Below, piece by piece: positions 34,148 to 43,900 of a DNA stretch of 64,000 bases. The notes under the pieces are model-generated. The model searched no databases. It worked only from the letters and a program-made list of their open reading frames with translations, and was not told the DNA's origin. Origin of the DNA: Cedecea sp000277545. Lineage in GTDB: Bacteria > Pseudomonadota > Gammaproteobacteria > Enterobacterales > Enterobacteriaceae. Location: NCBI GenBank assembly GCA_050847315.1, contig CP193791.1. One strand, written 5' to 3'. The translations under genes were made by a program, and so were the position numbers. Numbering within the stretch: the first letter of the stretch is position 1; each line of letters opens with the position of its first letter.

Positions 34148-34471
34148 ATGTCGATTACCCTTAGCGACAGCGCCGCTGCCCGTGTAAGTGCCTTCCTGAC
34201 CAACCGCGGTAAAGGGTTTGGTTTGCGTCTGGGTGTGCGCACATCAGGCTGCTCTGGGATGGCTTATGTTCTCGAATTTGTTGATGCACCGATGGCGGAT
34301 GACACCGTGTTCGAGGACAAAGGCGTGAAGGTGGTTGTCGATGGTAAAAGCCTGCAATTCTTAAACGGGACCGAGCTCGACTTCGTCAAAGAAGGCCTTA
34401 ACGAAGGGTTTAAGTTCACTAACCCAAACGTGAAGGATGAGTGTGGCTGCGGCGAAAGCTTCCACGTCTGA
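34148..34471 (+). CDS. iscA: A-type Fe-S carrier IscA
   Basis: 107 residues. The three conserved Cys are in VRTSGCSGMAY and near the C-terminus DECGCGESF. Transfers clusters to apo-proteins, especially [4Fe-4S] targets. Ribosome site TTGAGG. Confidence 0.98.
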   Translation: MSITLSDSAAARVSAFLTNRGKGFGLRLGVRTSGCSGMAYVLEFVDAPMADDTVFEDKGVKVVVDGKSLQFLNGTELDFVKEGLNEGFKFTNPNVKDECGCGESFHV

Positions 34472-34491
34472 TCCCGCGCAATTCCCCACTG

Positions 34492-34520
34492 GCTCTGGCC
34501 CGTGGGGATTTTGCTTTACC
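34492..34520 (+). terminator. Weak terminator-like hairpin between iscA and hscB
   Basis: 7-bp stem tccccac/gtgggga with a 12-base loop, followed by tttgcttt. Likely a partial attenuator that lowers hscBA-fdx relative to iscSUA; the stem is short, so confidence is limited. Confidence 0.5.
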
Positions 34521-34555
34521 ACACAGCACTTACCTGACCTGAACCCGAGTCTGTT

Positions 34556-35071
34556 ATGGATTATTTTACCCTGTTTGGGCTGACGCCAGGCTACACCCTG
34601 AACACCGAGCAACTGGCCAGCCGTTACCAGGAGCTGCAGCGTCAGTTCCACCCGGACAAATACGCCAGCCGCCCTCAGGCAGAACAGCTTCTGGCCGTGA
34701 GCCAGTCCGCCACTATCAACCAGGCCTGGCAGACGCTGCGTGACCCGCTTGCCCGCGCCGAATACATCCTGTCACTGAACGGTTTCGACCTCGCGAATGA
34801 ACAGCATACCGTGCGCGACACCGCGTTCCTGATGGAACAGCTGGAGCTGCGTGAAGAGCTGGACGATATCGAGCAGGCGAAAGACAGCGACAAGCTTGAA
34901 AGCTTTGCCTCGCGCGTAAAAACGATGGTGAAAAACCGCAGCGCGCAGATGGTGCAGCAGCTGGATGACCAGCAGTGGGAACAGGCGGCGGACACTGTGC
35001 GCAAGCTGCGTTTCCTCGATAAATTGCAGAGCCAAATTGAACAACTAGAAGAAAAGCTGCTCGACTTTTAA
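34556..35071 (+). CDS. hscB: J-type co-chaperone HscB
   Basis: 171 residues. N-terminal J domain (MDYFTLFGLTP, HPD motif in RQFHPDKYA) and C-terminal helical domain that binds IscU. Stimulates the ATPase of HscA. 35 bp before hscA. Confidence 0.98.
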   Translation: MDYFTLFGLTPGYTLNTEQLASRYQELQRQFHPDKYASRPQAEQLLAVSQSATINQAWQTLRDPLARAEYILSLNGFDLANEQHTVRDTAFLMEQLELREELDDIEQAKDSDKLESFASRVKTMVKNRSAQMVQQLDDQQWEQAADTVRKLRFLDKLQSQIEQLEEKLLDF

Positions 35072-35106
35072 CGCCTGAACTCAGGCCCGATTTTTGGAAG
35101 CGATAC

Positions 35107-36957
35107 ATGGCCTTATTACAAATTAGTGAGCCTGGCATGATGGCAGCGCCGCACCAGCGCAGGCTGGCTGCGGGCATCGACCTTGGCACCACCAACTCGC
35201 TGGTGGCTACCGTTCGCAGCGGCCAGGCCGAAACCCTAGCCGACCATGAAGGCCGCCACCTGCTGCCTTCCGTGGTGCATTATCAGCAGCAAGAGCATAT
35301 CGTTGGTTTTGACGCTCGCGCGCTTGCCGCGCAGGATCCCGCGAATACCATTAGCTCGGTAAAACGTATGATGGGCCGCTCTCTGGCGGACATCCTGACG
35401 CGTTATCCTCATCTTCCGTATCGCCTGCAGGCCAGTGAAAACGGCCTGCCGATGATTGAAACGCCTGCTGGCCTGCTGAACCCGGTACGCATCTCTGCCG
35501 ACATCCTGAAATCGCTCTCCGCACGAGCCAGTGAAACCCTGGAAGGGGAACTGGATGGCGTGGTGATCACGGTGCCAGCCTATTTTGACGATGCGCAGCG
35601 CCAGGGCACCAAAGACGCTGCTCGCCTTGCCGGGCTGCACGTTCTTCGTTTGCTGAACGAACCTACCGCCGCGGCGATTGCCTACGGCCTGGATTCCGGT
35701 AAAGAAGGCGTTATTGCCGTTTACGATCTGGGCGGTGGGACGTTTGACATCTCCATCCTGCGCCTGAGCCGCGGTGTGTTTGAAGTGCTGGCTACCGGCG
35801 GTGATTCCGCGCTGGGCGGCGATGACTTCGACCATCTTCTGGCCGACTGGCTGCGTGAGCAGGCCGGGATTGCCGACCGTAGCGACGACCGCGTGCAGCG
35901 CCAGCTTCTGGACGCCGCCATCGCCGCCAAAATCGCGCTTAGCGATGCCGCCACCGCTAGTGTAGAAGTGGCTGGCTGGCAGGGCGAAGTCACCCGCGAG
36001 CAGTTCAACGAGCTTATCTCTTCTCTGGTTAAACGGACGCTGCTGTCCTGCCGTCGCGCGTTGAAAGACGCGGGCGTGGAAGCAGAAGATGTACTGGAAG
36101 TGGTGATGGTCGGCGGCTCAACCCGCGTACCGTTGGTACGTGAGCGCGTAGGCGAGTTCTTTGGCCGCATGCCGTTAACCTCTATCGACCCGGATAAAGT
36201 TGTTGCCATCGGCGCGGCCATTCAGGCCGATATTCTGGTGGGCAACAAGCCGGACAGTGAAATGCTGTTGCTGGATGTGATTCCGTTGTCCCTTGGCCTG
36301 GAAACGATGGGCGGCCTGGTCGAGAAGGTTATCCCGCGTAACACCACCATCCCGGTGGCCCGCGCGCAGGAATTCACCACCTTCAAAGACGGCCAGACAG
36401 CGATGGCTATCCACGTGCTGCAGGGCGAGCGTGAACTCGTTCAGGACTGCCGTTCATTGGCGCGTTTTACCCTGCGTGGCATTCCGGCAATGTCCGCGGG
36501 CGGAGCCCACATTCGCGTCACCTTCCAGGTCGATGCCGATGGCCTGCTGAGCGTGACGGCGATGGAAAAATCCACCGGCGTTGAATCTTCAATCCAGGTG
36601 AAACCTTCTTATGGCCTGAGCGATGGCGAAATTGCCAGTATGATTCAGGATTCCATGAGTTACGCCGAGCATGACGTGCAGGCACGCATGCTGGCCGAGC
36701 AAAAAGTCGAAGCTGCCCGCGTGCTGGAAAGTTTGACCAGCGCGTTGACGGCGGATGCCGCGCTGCTAAGCGCCGCAGAGCGTGCCGACATTGATGCCGC
36801 GATGGCCGCGTTAAGCGCTGCTGCCGCAGGCGAAGATGCCGACGCTATTCAAAATGAAATCAAAAACGTAGACAAGCAAACCCAGGAATTCGCCGCACGT
36901 CGTATGGATCAATCGATCCGTAAAGCGCTGACCGGCCATTCTGTGGACGAGGTTTAA
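35107..36957 (+). CDS. hscA: Hsp70-type chaperone HscA for Fe-S transfer
   Basis: 616 residues, the usual length. ATPase domain begins AGIDLGTTNSLVATV; also GGGTFDISILRL and VGGSTRVPLV. Substrate-binding domain follows from about 390. It binds the LPPVK motif of IscU and drives cluster release. Stop followed by one base and the fdx ATG, so tightly coupled. Confidence 0.98.
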   Translation: MALLQISEPGMMAAPHQRRLAAGIDLGTTNSLVATVRSGQAETLADHEGRHLLPSVVHYQQQEHIVGFDARALAAQDPANTISSVKRMMGRSLADILTRYPHLPYRLQASENGLPMIETPAGLLNPVRISADILKSLSARASETLEGELDGVVITVPAYFDDAQRQGTKDAARLAGLHVLRLLNEPTAAAIAYGLDSGKEGVIAVYDLGGGTFDISILRLSRGVFEVLATGGDSALGGDDFDHLLADWLREQAGIADRSDDRVQRQLLDAAIAAKIALSDAATASVEVAGWQGEVTREQFNELISSLVKRTLLSCRRALKDAGVEAEDVLEVVMVGGSTRVPLVRERVGEFFGRMPLTSIDPDKVVAIGAAIQADILVGNKPDSEMLLLDVIPLSLGLETMGGLVEKVIPRNTTIPVARAQEFTTFKDGQTAMAIHVLQGERELVQDCRSLARFTLRGIPAMSAGGAHIRVTFQVDADGLLSVTAMEKSTGVESSIQVKPSYGLSDGEIASMIQDSMSYAEHDVQARMLAEQKVEAARVLESLTSALTADAALLSAAERADIDAAMAALSAAAAGEDADAIQNEIKNVDKQTQEFAARRMDQSIRKALTGHSVDEV

Positions 36958-36958
36958 T

Positions 36959-37294
36959 ATGCCAAAGATTGTTTTTCTGCCTCATCAGGACCTGTGTCCG
37001 GATGGCGCAGTTCTGGAAGCGAAGCAAGGTGAAACCATTCTCGACGTTGCGCTGCGCAACGGCATTGAGATTGAACACGCCTGTGAGAAGTCCTGCGCCT
37101 GCACCACCTGCCACTGCGTAGTGCGTGAAGGTTTTGATTCCCTCGCGGAAAGCACCGAAGACGAAGACGACATGCTGGATAAAGCATGGGGTCTGGAGCC
37201 GGAAAGCCGCCTGAGCTGCCAGGCTCGCGTCAGCGACGAAGACCTGGTGGTTGAGATGCCGCGTTACACCATTAACCACGCACGCGAACACTAA
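36959..37294 (+). CDS. fdx: [2Fe-2S] ferredoxin of the Isc system
   Basis: 111 residues. Adrenodoxin-type cluster motif C-x5-C-x2-C (ACEKSCACTTCHC) plus the downstream Cys in RLSCQARV. Supplies electrons for cluster assembly on IscU. Confidence 0.98.
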   Translation: MPKIVFLPHQDLCPDGAVLEAKQGETILDVALRNGIEIEHACEKSCACTTCHCVVREGFDSLAESTEDEDDMLDKAWGLEPESRLSCQARVSDEDLVVEMPRYTINHAREH

Positions 37295-37305
37295 CGGGAG
37301 TCGCC

Positions 37306-37506
37306 ATGGGACTGAAATGGACCGACAGCCGCGAAATCGGCGAGGCGCTGTACGACAGCCGTCCGGATCTCGATCCTAAGACGGTGCGTTTCACCGATAT
37401 GCACCAGTGGATCTGCGAGCTGGAAGAGTTTGATGACGATCCGAACGCTTCTAACGAGAAAGTACTGGAAGCGATTTTACTTGTCTGGTTAGATGAAGCT
37501 GAATGA
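37306..37506 (+). CDS. iscX: Fe-S assembly adaptor IscX
   Basis: 66-residue acidic protein; GLKWTDSREIGEALYD and FTDMHQWICELEEF match E. coli IscX exactly in type and length. Binds IscS and iron and tunes desulfurase rate. Ribosome site GGGAG. Last gene of the operon. Confidence 0.97.
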   Translation: MGLKWTDSREIGEALYDSRPDLDPKTVRFTDMHQWICELEEFDDDPNASNEKVLEAILLVWLDEAE

Positions 37507-37509
37507 TAC

Positions 37510-37536
37510 ACGGGCTGCCTTGGGCGGCCCGTTTTT
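37510..37536 (+). terminator. Intrinsic terminator after iscX
   Basis: Stem acgggc(t)gcc/ggc(g)gcccgt with one G-T pair and a 3-base loop, followed by TTTTT. Ends the isc operon 37 bp before pepB. Confidence 0.85.
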
Positions 37537-37572
37537 GCATTTTGCCTGTGCTGAATAATGAAGGATTGGAAA

Positions 37573-38859
37573 ATGACTGAAGCCATGAAAATCACCCTTT
37601 CCACGCAGCCAGCGGACGCACGCTGGGGCGAAAAGGCGACGTATAGCATTAACAATGACGGCATTACCCTACACCTGACCGGCAAAGATGATCTCGGTCT
37701 GATCCAGCGCGCGGCGCGCAAAATTGACGGCCAGGGGCTGAAGCACGTCCAGCTGGCTGGTGAAGGCTGGGACGTTGAGAAAAGCTGGGCTTTCTGGCAG
37801 GGCTATCGTGCCCCAAAAGGCACCCGCAAAATTGACTGGGCGGTGCTGAGCGAAACCGAGCAGAAAGAGCTGGATAACCGCCTGAAAGTGATCGACTGGG
37901 TTCGCCATACCATCAACACCCCGGCCGAAGAGCTTGGCCCTGAGCAGCTTGCTTCCCGCGCGGTAGATCTGCTGTGCGATGTCGCCTGCGACCACGTGTC
38001 TTACCGCATCACCAAGGGCGAAGACCTGCGTGAGCAGAACTATGCCGGTATCCACACCGTTGGCCGTGGCTCAGACCGTGCCCCTGTGCTGCTGGCGCTG
38101 GACTACAACCCAACCGGCAATCCGGATGCACCGGTTTATGCGAGCCTGGTCGGGAAGGGCATTACCTTTGACTCCGGCGGCTACAGCATCAAGCAGACCG
38201 CGTTTATGGATTCCATGAAATCCGATATGGGTGGCGCCGCGACTATCACTGGCGCACTGGCTCTGGCCATCACTCGTGGCCTGAACAAGCGCGTTAAGCT
38301 GTTCCTTTGCTGTGCGGATAACATGATCAGCGGCAACGCCATGAAGCTGGGTGACATCATCACCTACCGCAACGGCAAAACCGTTGAAGTGATGAACACC
38401 GATGCCGAAGGGCGACTGGTGCTGGCTGATGGCCTGATTGACGCCGCAGCACAGAAACCAGAGCTGATCATCGACTGCGCGACCCTGACAGGGGCAGCAA
38501 AAACGGCCCTGGGTAACGACTACCATGCGCTGTTCAGCTTTGATGACAAGCTGGCTGCCCGCCTGCTGGCAAGCGCGGCGGAAGAAAACGAGCCGTTCTG
38601 GCGCCTGCCGTTGGCTGAATTCCACCGCAGCCAGCTGCCGTCTAACTTCGCCGAATTGAACAATACCGCGAACGCCTCTTACCCTGCGGGAGCGAGCACG
38701 GCGGCAGGTTTCCTGTCTCACTTTGTGGAAAACTACTACGAAGGCTGGCTGCACGTTGACTGTTCTGCGACTTACCGTAAAGGTGCCGTTGAGCAGTGGT
38801 CTGCTGGTGCGACCGGTCTCGGCGTGCGTGCGATCGCCAATCTGCTGTTAGCGAAGTAA
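37573..38859 (+). CDS. pepB: Peptidase B (aminopeptidase, M17 leucyl aminopeptidase family)
   Basis: 428-residue cytoplasmic aminopeptidase with two metal ions. Metal and active-site segments: VGKGITFDSGGYSIK, SDMGGAATITGAL and NTDAEGRLVLADGL. The start at 37573 (MTEAMKITLS) follows AAGGA and matches E. coli; an ATG 15 bases upstream is in frame but without a site. Followed by a long palindromic repeat element. Confidence 0.97.
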   Translation: MTEAMKITLSTQPADARWGEKATYSINNDGITLHLTGKDDLGLIQRAARKIDGQGLKHVQLAGEGWDVEKSWAFWQGYRAPKGTRKIDWAVLSETEQKELDNRLKVIDWVRHTINTPAEELGPEQLASRAVDLLCDVACDHVSYRITKGEDLREQNYAGIHTVGRGSDRAPVLLALDYNPTGNPDAPVYASLVGKGITFDSGGYSIKQTAFMDSMKSDMGGAATITGALALAITRGLNKRVKLFLCCADNMISGNAMKLGDIITYRNGKTVEVMNTDAEGRLVLADGLIDAAAQKPELIIDCATLTGAAKTALGNDYHALFSFDDKLAARLLASAAEENEPFWRLPLAEFHRSQLPSNFAELNNTANASYPAGASTAAGFLSHFVENYYEGWLHVDCSATYRKGAVEQWSAGATGLGVRAIANLLLAK

Positions 38860-38865
38860 TATTGC

Positions 38866-39039
38866 CCCTCACCCCGGCCCTCTCCCCATAGGGGAGAGGG
38901 AGAAAAAAGTTCGGAGGGAGTCAACACCGACAGTCTCTCTCTGGAAGGGGAGACACTTTGAGTGGTTCTCCTCTCCCTTTCAGGAAGAGAGACTCTGAAC
39001 TGTTCCCTCTCCCTACCAGGGAGAGGGTTAGGGTGAGGG
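38866..39039. repeat. Composite palindromic extragenic element (BIME-like), copy 2
   Basis: Begins CCCTCACCCC and ends AGGGTGAGGG, terminal inverted repeats shared with copy 1 at 3590. End hairpins: ccctctcccc/ggggagaggg (38878-38900) and ccctctccct/agggagaggg (39005-39027). The middle differs from copy 1 and contains further imperfect hairpins (gtctctc...ggagac near 38933-38954; ctctccct...ggaagagag near 38970-38990). Fills nearly the whole 211-bp pepB-sseB gap. Confidence 0.8.
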
Positions 39040-39070
39040 TAAACCCCTTAAGCGTTATCCCGGAATCACA

Positions 39071-39847
39071 ATGTCAGAAACAAAGAACGAATTAGAAACC
39101 CTGCTTGAGCAGGCGGCAACCGAGCCGGCGCATCGCCCGGCATTTTTCCGTACCCTGCTGGAATCCACCGTTTGGGTGCCGGGCAATGCGGCAGAAGGTG
39201 AAGCGATTGACGCCGATAGCGCGGTTGAACTGCAGCACTGGGAAAAAGAAGACGGCACTTCGGTGATCCCTTTCTTCACCTCCCTGGAAGCTTTGCAGGA
39301 AGCGGTCAGTCACGAGCAGGCGTTTGTGGTAATGCCCGTGCGCACTTTATTTGAAATGACGCTGGGTGAAGCGCTGTTCCTCAACGCCAAACTGCCGACA
39401 GGCAAAGAATTTACGCCAAATGAAATCAGCCATCTGGTCAGCGCGGAAAGCGATCCACTGAGCCAGCAGGAAGTGCTGGAGGGCGGTACTTCACTGCTGC
39501 TTTCCGAAGTTGCTGAACCGCCAGCGCAGATGGTTGACTCTCTGACCACGTTGTTTAAAAACCTGAAAACGATCAAACGTGCGTTTATCTGCTCCATCAA
39601 AGAACAGGCGGACGAAGAGCCAAACCTGCTGATTGGCATTGAGGCCGACGGCGACATCGAGGCGATTATTCGTCAGGCCGGAAGCGTAGCCACCGATACG
39701 TTGCCGGGCGATGAGCCGGTTGATATCTGCCAGGTTGTTGAAGGCGAGAAGGGTATCAGCCACTTTATGATTGCCCACATCACGCCGTTCTATGAACGCC
39801 GTTGGGGCAGCTTCCTGCGCGACTTCAAGCAAAACCGCATTATTTAA
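39071..39847 (+). CDS. sseB: Enhanced serine sensitivity protein SseB
   Basis: 258 residues, same length as E. coli SseB. Two segments are conserved: LLEQAATEPAHRPAFFRTLL and the C-terminal FMIAHITPFYERRWGSFLRD. Overproduction affects serine tolerance in E. coli; the molecular role is unknown. The Shigella/Salmonella SPI-2 protein also called SseB is unrelated. Convergent with sseA. Confidence 0.94.
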   Translation: MSETKNELETLLEQAATEPAHRPAFFRTLLESTVWVPGNAAEGEAIDADSAVELQHWEKEDGTSVIPFFTSLEALQEAVSHEQAFVVMPVRTLFEMTLGEALFLNAKLPTGKEFTPNEISHLVSAESDPLSQQEVLEGGTSLLLSEVAEPPAQMVDSLTTLFKNLKTIKRAFICSIKEQADEEPNLLIGIEADGDIEAIIRQAGSVATDTLPGDEPVDICQVVEGEKGISHFMIAHITPFYERRWGSFLRDFKQNRII

Positions 39848-39867
39848 CGGCCGGTTATACATATTCT

Positions 39868-39894
39868 AAGGGAGGCGCAGTGCCTCCCTTTTTG
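39868..39894. terminator. Bidirectional terminator between sseB and sseA
   Basis: Perfect 9-bp stem aagggaggc/gcctccctt, 5-base loop, followed by TTTTT on the plus strand. The convergent sseA ends 3 bp later. Confidence 0.85.
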
Positions 39895-39897
39895 TAT

Positions 39898-40746
39898 TTA
39901 TTGCGCAGGCTCAACGGGCAGGTCTGGGCGAGCACCCCATTCACTCCACGAACCATCGTAAAGCGACACGCCGTTCACGCCCAGCGTGGTAAGCGCCAGC
40001 ACCACAACGGCGGCGGTAACGCCTGAACCACAGCTGGCAATAATTGGCCGCTCAAAGCTCACGCCCTGGCGTTCGAAGATCTCGCTCAGTTTGTCCGTAG
40101 TCTTCAGTTGACCGTTTTCTACCAGGTCCACCCACGGCACGTTAAGCGCCCCTGGAATATGGCCGCGTTTCAGGCCCGGGCGTGGCTCATCGGCCAACGC
40201 GTTGAAACGCGGAGCAGGGCGGGCATCCACAATCTGCGCAGTGCCTTCGTGACTGACCAGCAGCACGTCCGTCAGGCGCTTGATCACCAGTGGGTCGAAG
40301 TTAACCTCGAACTCACCTTCCGGCAGCTCCACGTCCCCTTGTTCCAGCGGCAATGCTTCACGCTGCCACTCCGCCAGCCCACCGGCCAGAATGGACACTC
40401 TCTCGACGCCGAAGGTGCGCAGCATCCACCAGGCGCGAGGCGCGGAGAACAGGTTGCCTTCGTCGTAAACCACCAGATGTTTGTCACTGCTAACGCCAAG
40501 CTCGCGCATAGCCACGGCAAACGCTTCTGCACGTGGCATCATATGGGGAAGAGGGCTTGTGTGATCGGAGAGCGCTTCGATGTCGAAATAGGCCGCACCT
40601 GGCAGATGCCCGGCACGGTACTCCGCAGGCATATCGCGAAGTGCTTCCTGGCCTGCTGGTGCCATGCGGGCATCTAAAATCTGGATATCGTCATCGTTAA
40701 TATGTTCTGCGAGCCAGTCGCTCGCGACGAAGAAAGAGGTGGACAC
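39898..40746 (-). CDS. sseA: 3-mercaptopyruvate sulfurtransferase SseA
   Basis: 282-residue protein with two rhodanese domains. Active cysteine in the C-terminal loop SCGSGVTAAV, which is the CG(S/T)GV(T/S) signature of mercaptopyruvate sulfurtransferases rather than thiosulfate rhodaneses. The frame is open far upstream (to 40995), but GTG at 40746 lies 7 bases after CGGAGG and gives VSTSFFVASDWLAEH, matching the E. coli N-terminus; an ATG at 40764 would remove that ribosome site from use. Divergent from yfhM. Confidence 0.93.
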   Translation of the reverse strand: MSTSFFVASDWLAEHINDDDIQILDARMAPAGQEALRDMPAEYRAGHLPGAAYFDIEALSDHTSPLPHMMPRAEAFAVAMRELGVSSDKHLVVYDEGNLFSAPRAWWMLRTFGVERVSILAGGLAEWQREALPLEQGDVELPEGEFEVNFDPLVIKRLTDVLLVSHEGTAQIVDARPAPRFNALADEPRPGLKRGHIPGALNVPWVDLVENGQLKTTDKLSEIFERQGVSFERPIIASCGSGVTAAVVVLALTTLGVNGVSLYDGSWSEWGARPDLPVEPAQ

Positions 40747-40985
40747 AATGAGCCTCCGGTTCATCAAAGAAAAATGGATTGTCGGTGTTTTTCTATAACC
40801 CGGCAAGCGGCCTTGCCCGACACCACGAGATACTTCGTAAAACTTAATGAATACACCCGCAAATTTACTGCCACCTGCGAGGCTTCGCGCAAGGCAGAGT
40901 ATTCCGACTTTCGCTTTTCTGGCTAATCCGCATAATACTTGCTCTACGTAATGTTTGGCGGCCCTTATTGGCCAGGGATGAAAGA

Positions 40986-43900
40986 ATGAATGCACTACGT
41001 TTGACGAGCCTTGCCGTACTGGTTTGCGGCCTGCTTGCGCTTTCCGGCTGTGACGATAAAAACAATCAGCAAACCGTTCAGCCTACCGCCTCTGCAGCAG
41101 CGGAACAAAACAGTAAGGCTGAAACTAAACCGGATGCAGCTCAACTGGAAAAACTGGCTCAGCAGTCTGCGGGGAAGCCGCTGAAGCTGCTCGATGCCTC
41201 TGAAGTTCAGCTGGACGGTGCCAGTACGTTAGTGCTGACCTTCTCGATTCCGCTCGACCCCAATCAGGACTTCAATAAAGTTGCCCATCTCGTGGATAAA
41301 ACCAGCGGCAAAGTGGACGGTGCCTGGGAGCTTTCCAGCGACCTAAAAGAACTTCGTCTGCGGCATCTGGAGCCCAAACGCACGCTGATTGTGACCGTAG
41401 ACAGCGGGCTGCTCGCGCTCAATAAAGCGACGTTCGAAGATGGCTTTGAAAAGCAAATTGCCACGCGTGATATTCAGCCGAGCGTTGGCTTTGCCAGCCG
41501 GGGCTCCTTGCTGCCGACTAAAGTGATTGCGGGGTTGCCGGTGATGGCGCTTAACGTCGATAACGTTGACGTTAACTTTTATCGCATTAAAGGCAGCTCC
41601 CTAAGCTCGTTTGTCAGCCAGTGGCAGTACCGTAACTCGGTTTCAAACTGGGAATCTGACAATCTGCTGAAGCTGGCTGACTTGGTTTACACCGGGCGTT
41701 TTGACCTAAATCCTGCGCGAAATACCCGTGAGAAGCTAATGCTGCCGCTGGGTGATATCAAACCTCTCCAGCAGCCCGGCGTCTATCTCGCTATCATGAG
41801 CCAGGCCGGGCATTACGCCTACAGCAATGCTGCAACCCTGTTCACGCTGAGTGATGTTGGTGTTTCGGTGCATCGCTACCACGACAGAATTGACGTCTTT
41901 ACTCAAAGCCTGGAGAACGGTGCCGCGCAGTCGGGTGTGGAGATTGCGCTGTTGAACGAAAAAGGCCAAACGGTAGGGCAAACGAAAAGTGATAGTGACG
42001 GGCATGCCACGCTTGAGAAGCTGAACAAAGGCACGCTGCTGCTGGCGCGCAATGGTGAGCAAACCACGCTGCTCGATCTCAGCCGCCCGGCGCTGGATCT
42101 GGCGGAGTTTGATATTGCCGGTGAGCAAGGCTACAGCAAACAGTTCTTCATGTTTGGCCCAAGAGATCTCTATCGCCCCGGAGAGTCTGTCATCGTGAAT
42201 GCCTTGCTCAGGGATGGGGATGGCAAACCGCTCCCGCCGCAGCCGGTGAAGCTTGAGGTCGTAAAACCGGACGGCCAGGTTACCCGCACCGAAGTGTGGC
42301 AATCTGCCAACGGACTTTATCAATTTACCTGGCCTCTGAGTGAAAGCGCGGCAACCGGTAACTGGCAAATGCGGGTCAACACCGGGGATAACCAGCCGCG
42401 TATCTGGACATTTAAAGTTGAAGACTTCATGCCGGAGCGTATGGCGCTGAATCTCACGGCGCAGAGCGCGCCGATAGCGCCTGAAGATACCGTCAATTTC
42501 GACGTTACCGGGCGCTATCTCTACGGTGCGCCAGCCGCGGGTAACAGCCTTCAGGGGCAGCTATTCCTGCGCCCTTTACGTGATGCCGTTGCAAAGCTGC
42601 CTGGGTTCCAGTTCGGCGATATCAATGAGCAAAACCTTTCCCGTAGCCTGGATGCCGTTGAGCTAACGCTGGATGAACAAGGGCACACGACCGTCAGCGC
42701 GGAAAGCCAGTGGGGGGACGTGCATTCTCCTCTGCGCCTTATTTTGCAGGCTAGCCTGCTGGAGTCCGGCGGTCGCCCGGTGACACGCCGCGTTGAGCAG
42801 GCTATCTGGCCAGCTCAGGCAATGCCTGGGATCCGCCCTCAATTTGCCAGCAAAGAGGTTTATGACTACCGGACCGACACTACCCGCACTCAGCCCATCG
42901 TCGATGAAGACAGCAGCGCAGGTTTCGACATTGTGTATGCCGATGCGCAGGGGGAAAAGCTGGCGGTAAGCGATCTGGACGTGCGCCTGATTCGTGAGCG
43001 CCGGGACTACTACTGGAGCTGGGAAGAAAGTGAAGGCTGGCGGTCTCAGTACGATCAAAAAGATCTGGTGGAAGCCGAGCAGAAGTTGACGCTGGCTGCC
43101 GGAGAAACCGGCAAAGTTGCCTTCCCGGTAGAGTGGGGCTCGTACCGCCTGGAAGTTCGAGATCCTGAGAGCAACCTTGTCAGTAGCCTGCGCTTCTGGG
43201 CCGGTTACAGCTGGCAGGATAACAGCGATGGCACGGGGGCGGTGCGCCCGGACAGGGTGACGCTAAAAATAGATAAACCGTCTTACAAAGCTGGCGATAC
43301 CATCAATCTGCATATTGCCGCGCCTGCCGCAGGTAAAGGCTATGCGCTGGTGGAATCCAGTGACGGCCCACTGTGGTGGAAAGAAATTGATGTTCCGGCA
43401 GGCGGCATGGATCTTGCCATTCCGGTGGATAAGCGCTGGCAGCGGCACGATCTTTACTTAAGCACCGTTGTTATTCGCCCCGGAGACAAGGCGCGTTCCG
43501 CCACGCCTAAGCGCGCGGTCGGGATCCTTCATCTGCCGCTAGGAGACGAGAGCCGCCGTCTCGATCTGACGTTGCAAAATCCAGCCAAAATGCGGCCTAA
43601 CCAAAACCTGACCGTGAAGGTGAAGGCCAGCGTGAAAAATGGCGAAGTGCCGAAGCAGATTAACGTGCTGCTGTCCGCCGTGGACAGCGGTGTGCTGAAT
43701 ATCACCGATTACAAAACACCGGATCCGTGGGACGCCTTCTTTGGACGCAAGCGCTATGGGGCAGATATCTATGACATTTACGGTCAGGTGATTGAAGGCG
43801 AAGGGCGACTGGCTGCTTTGCGCTTCGGCGGTGACGGCGATGAAGGCGATGAGCTTAGTCGCGGCGGTAAAAAGCCGGTGAATCATGTCACTATCATCGC

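Noticed and set aside
40764..40995. Long N-terminal extension of sseA
   Set aside because: The extension has no resemblance to sulfurtransferases and runs into the yfhM promoter; GTG 40746 has a strong ribosome site.
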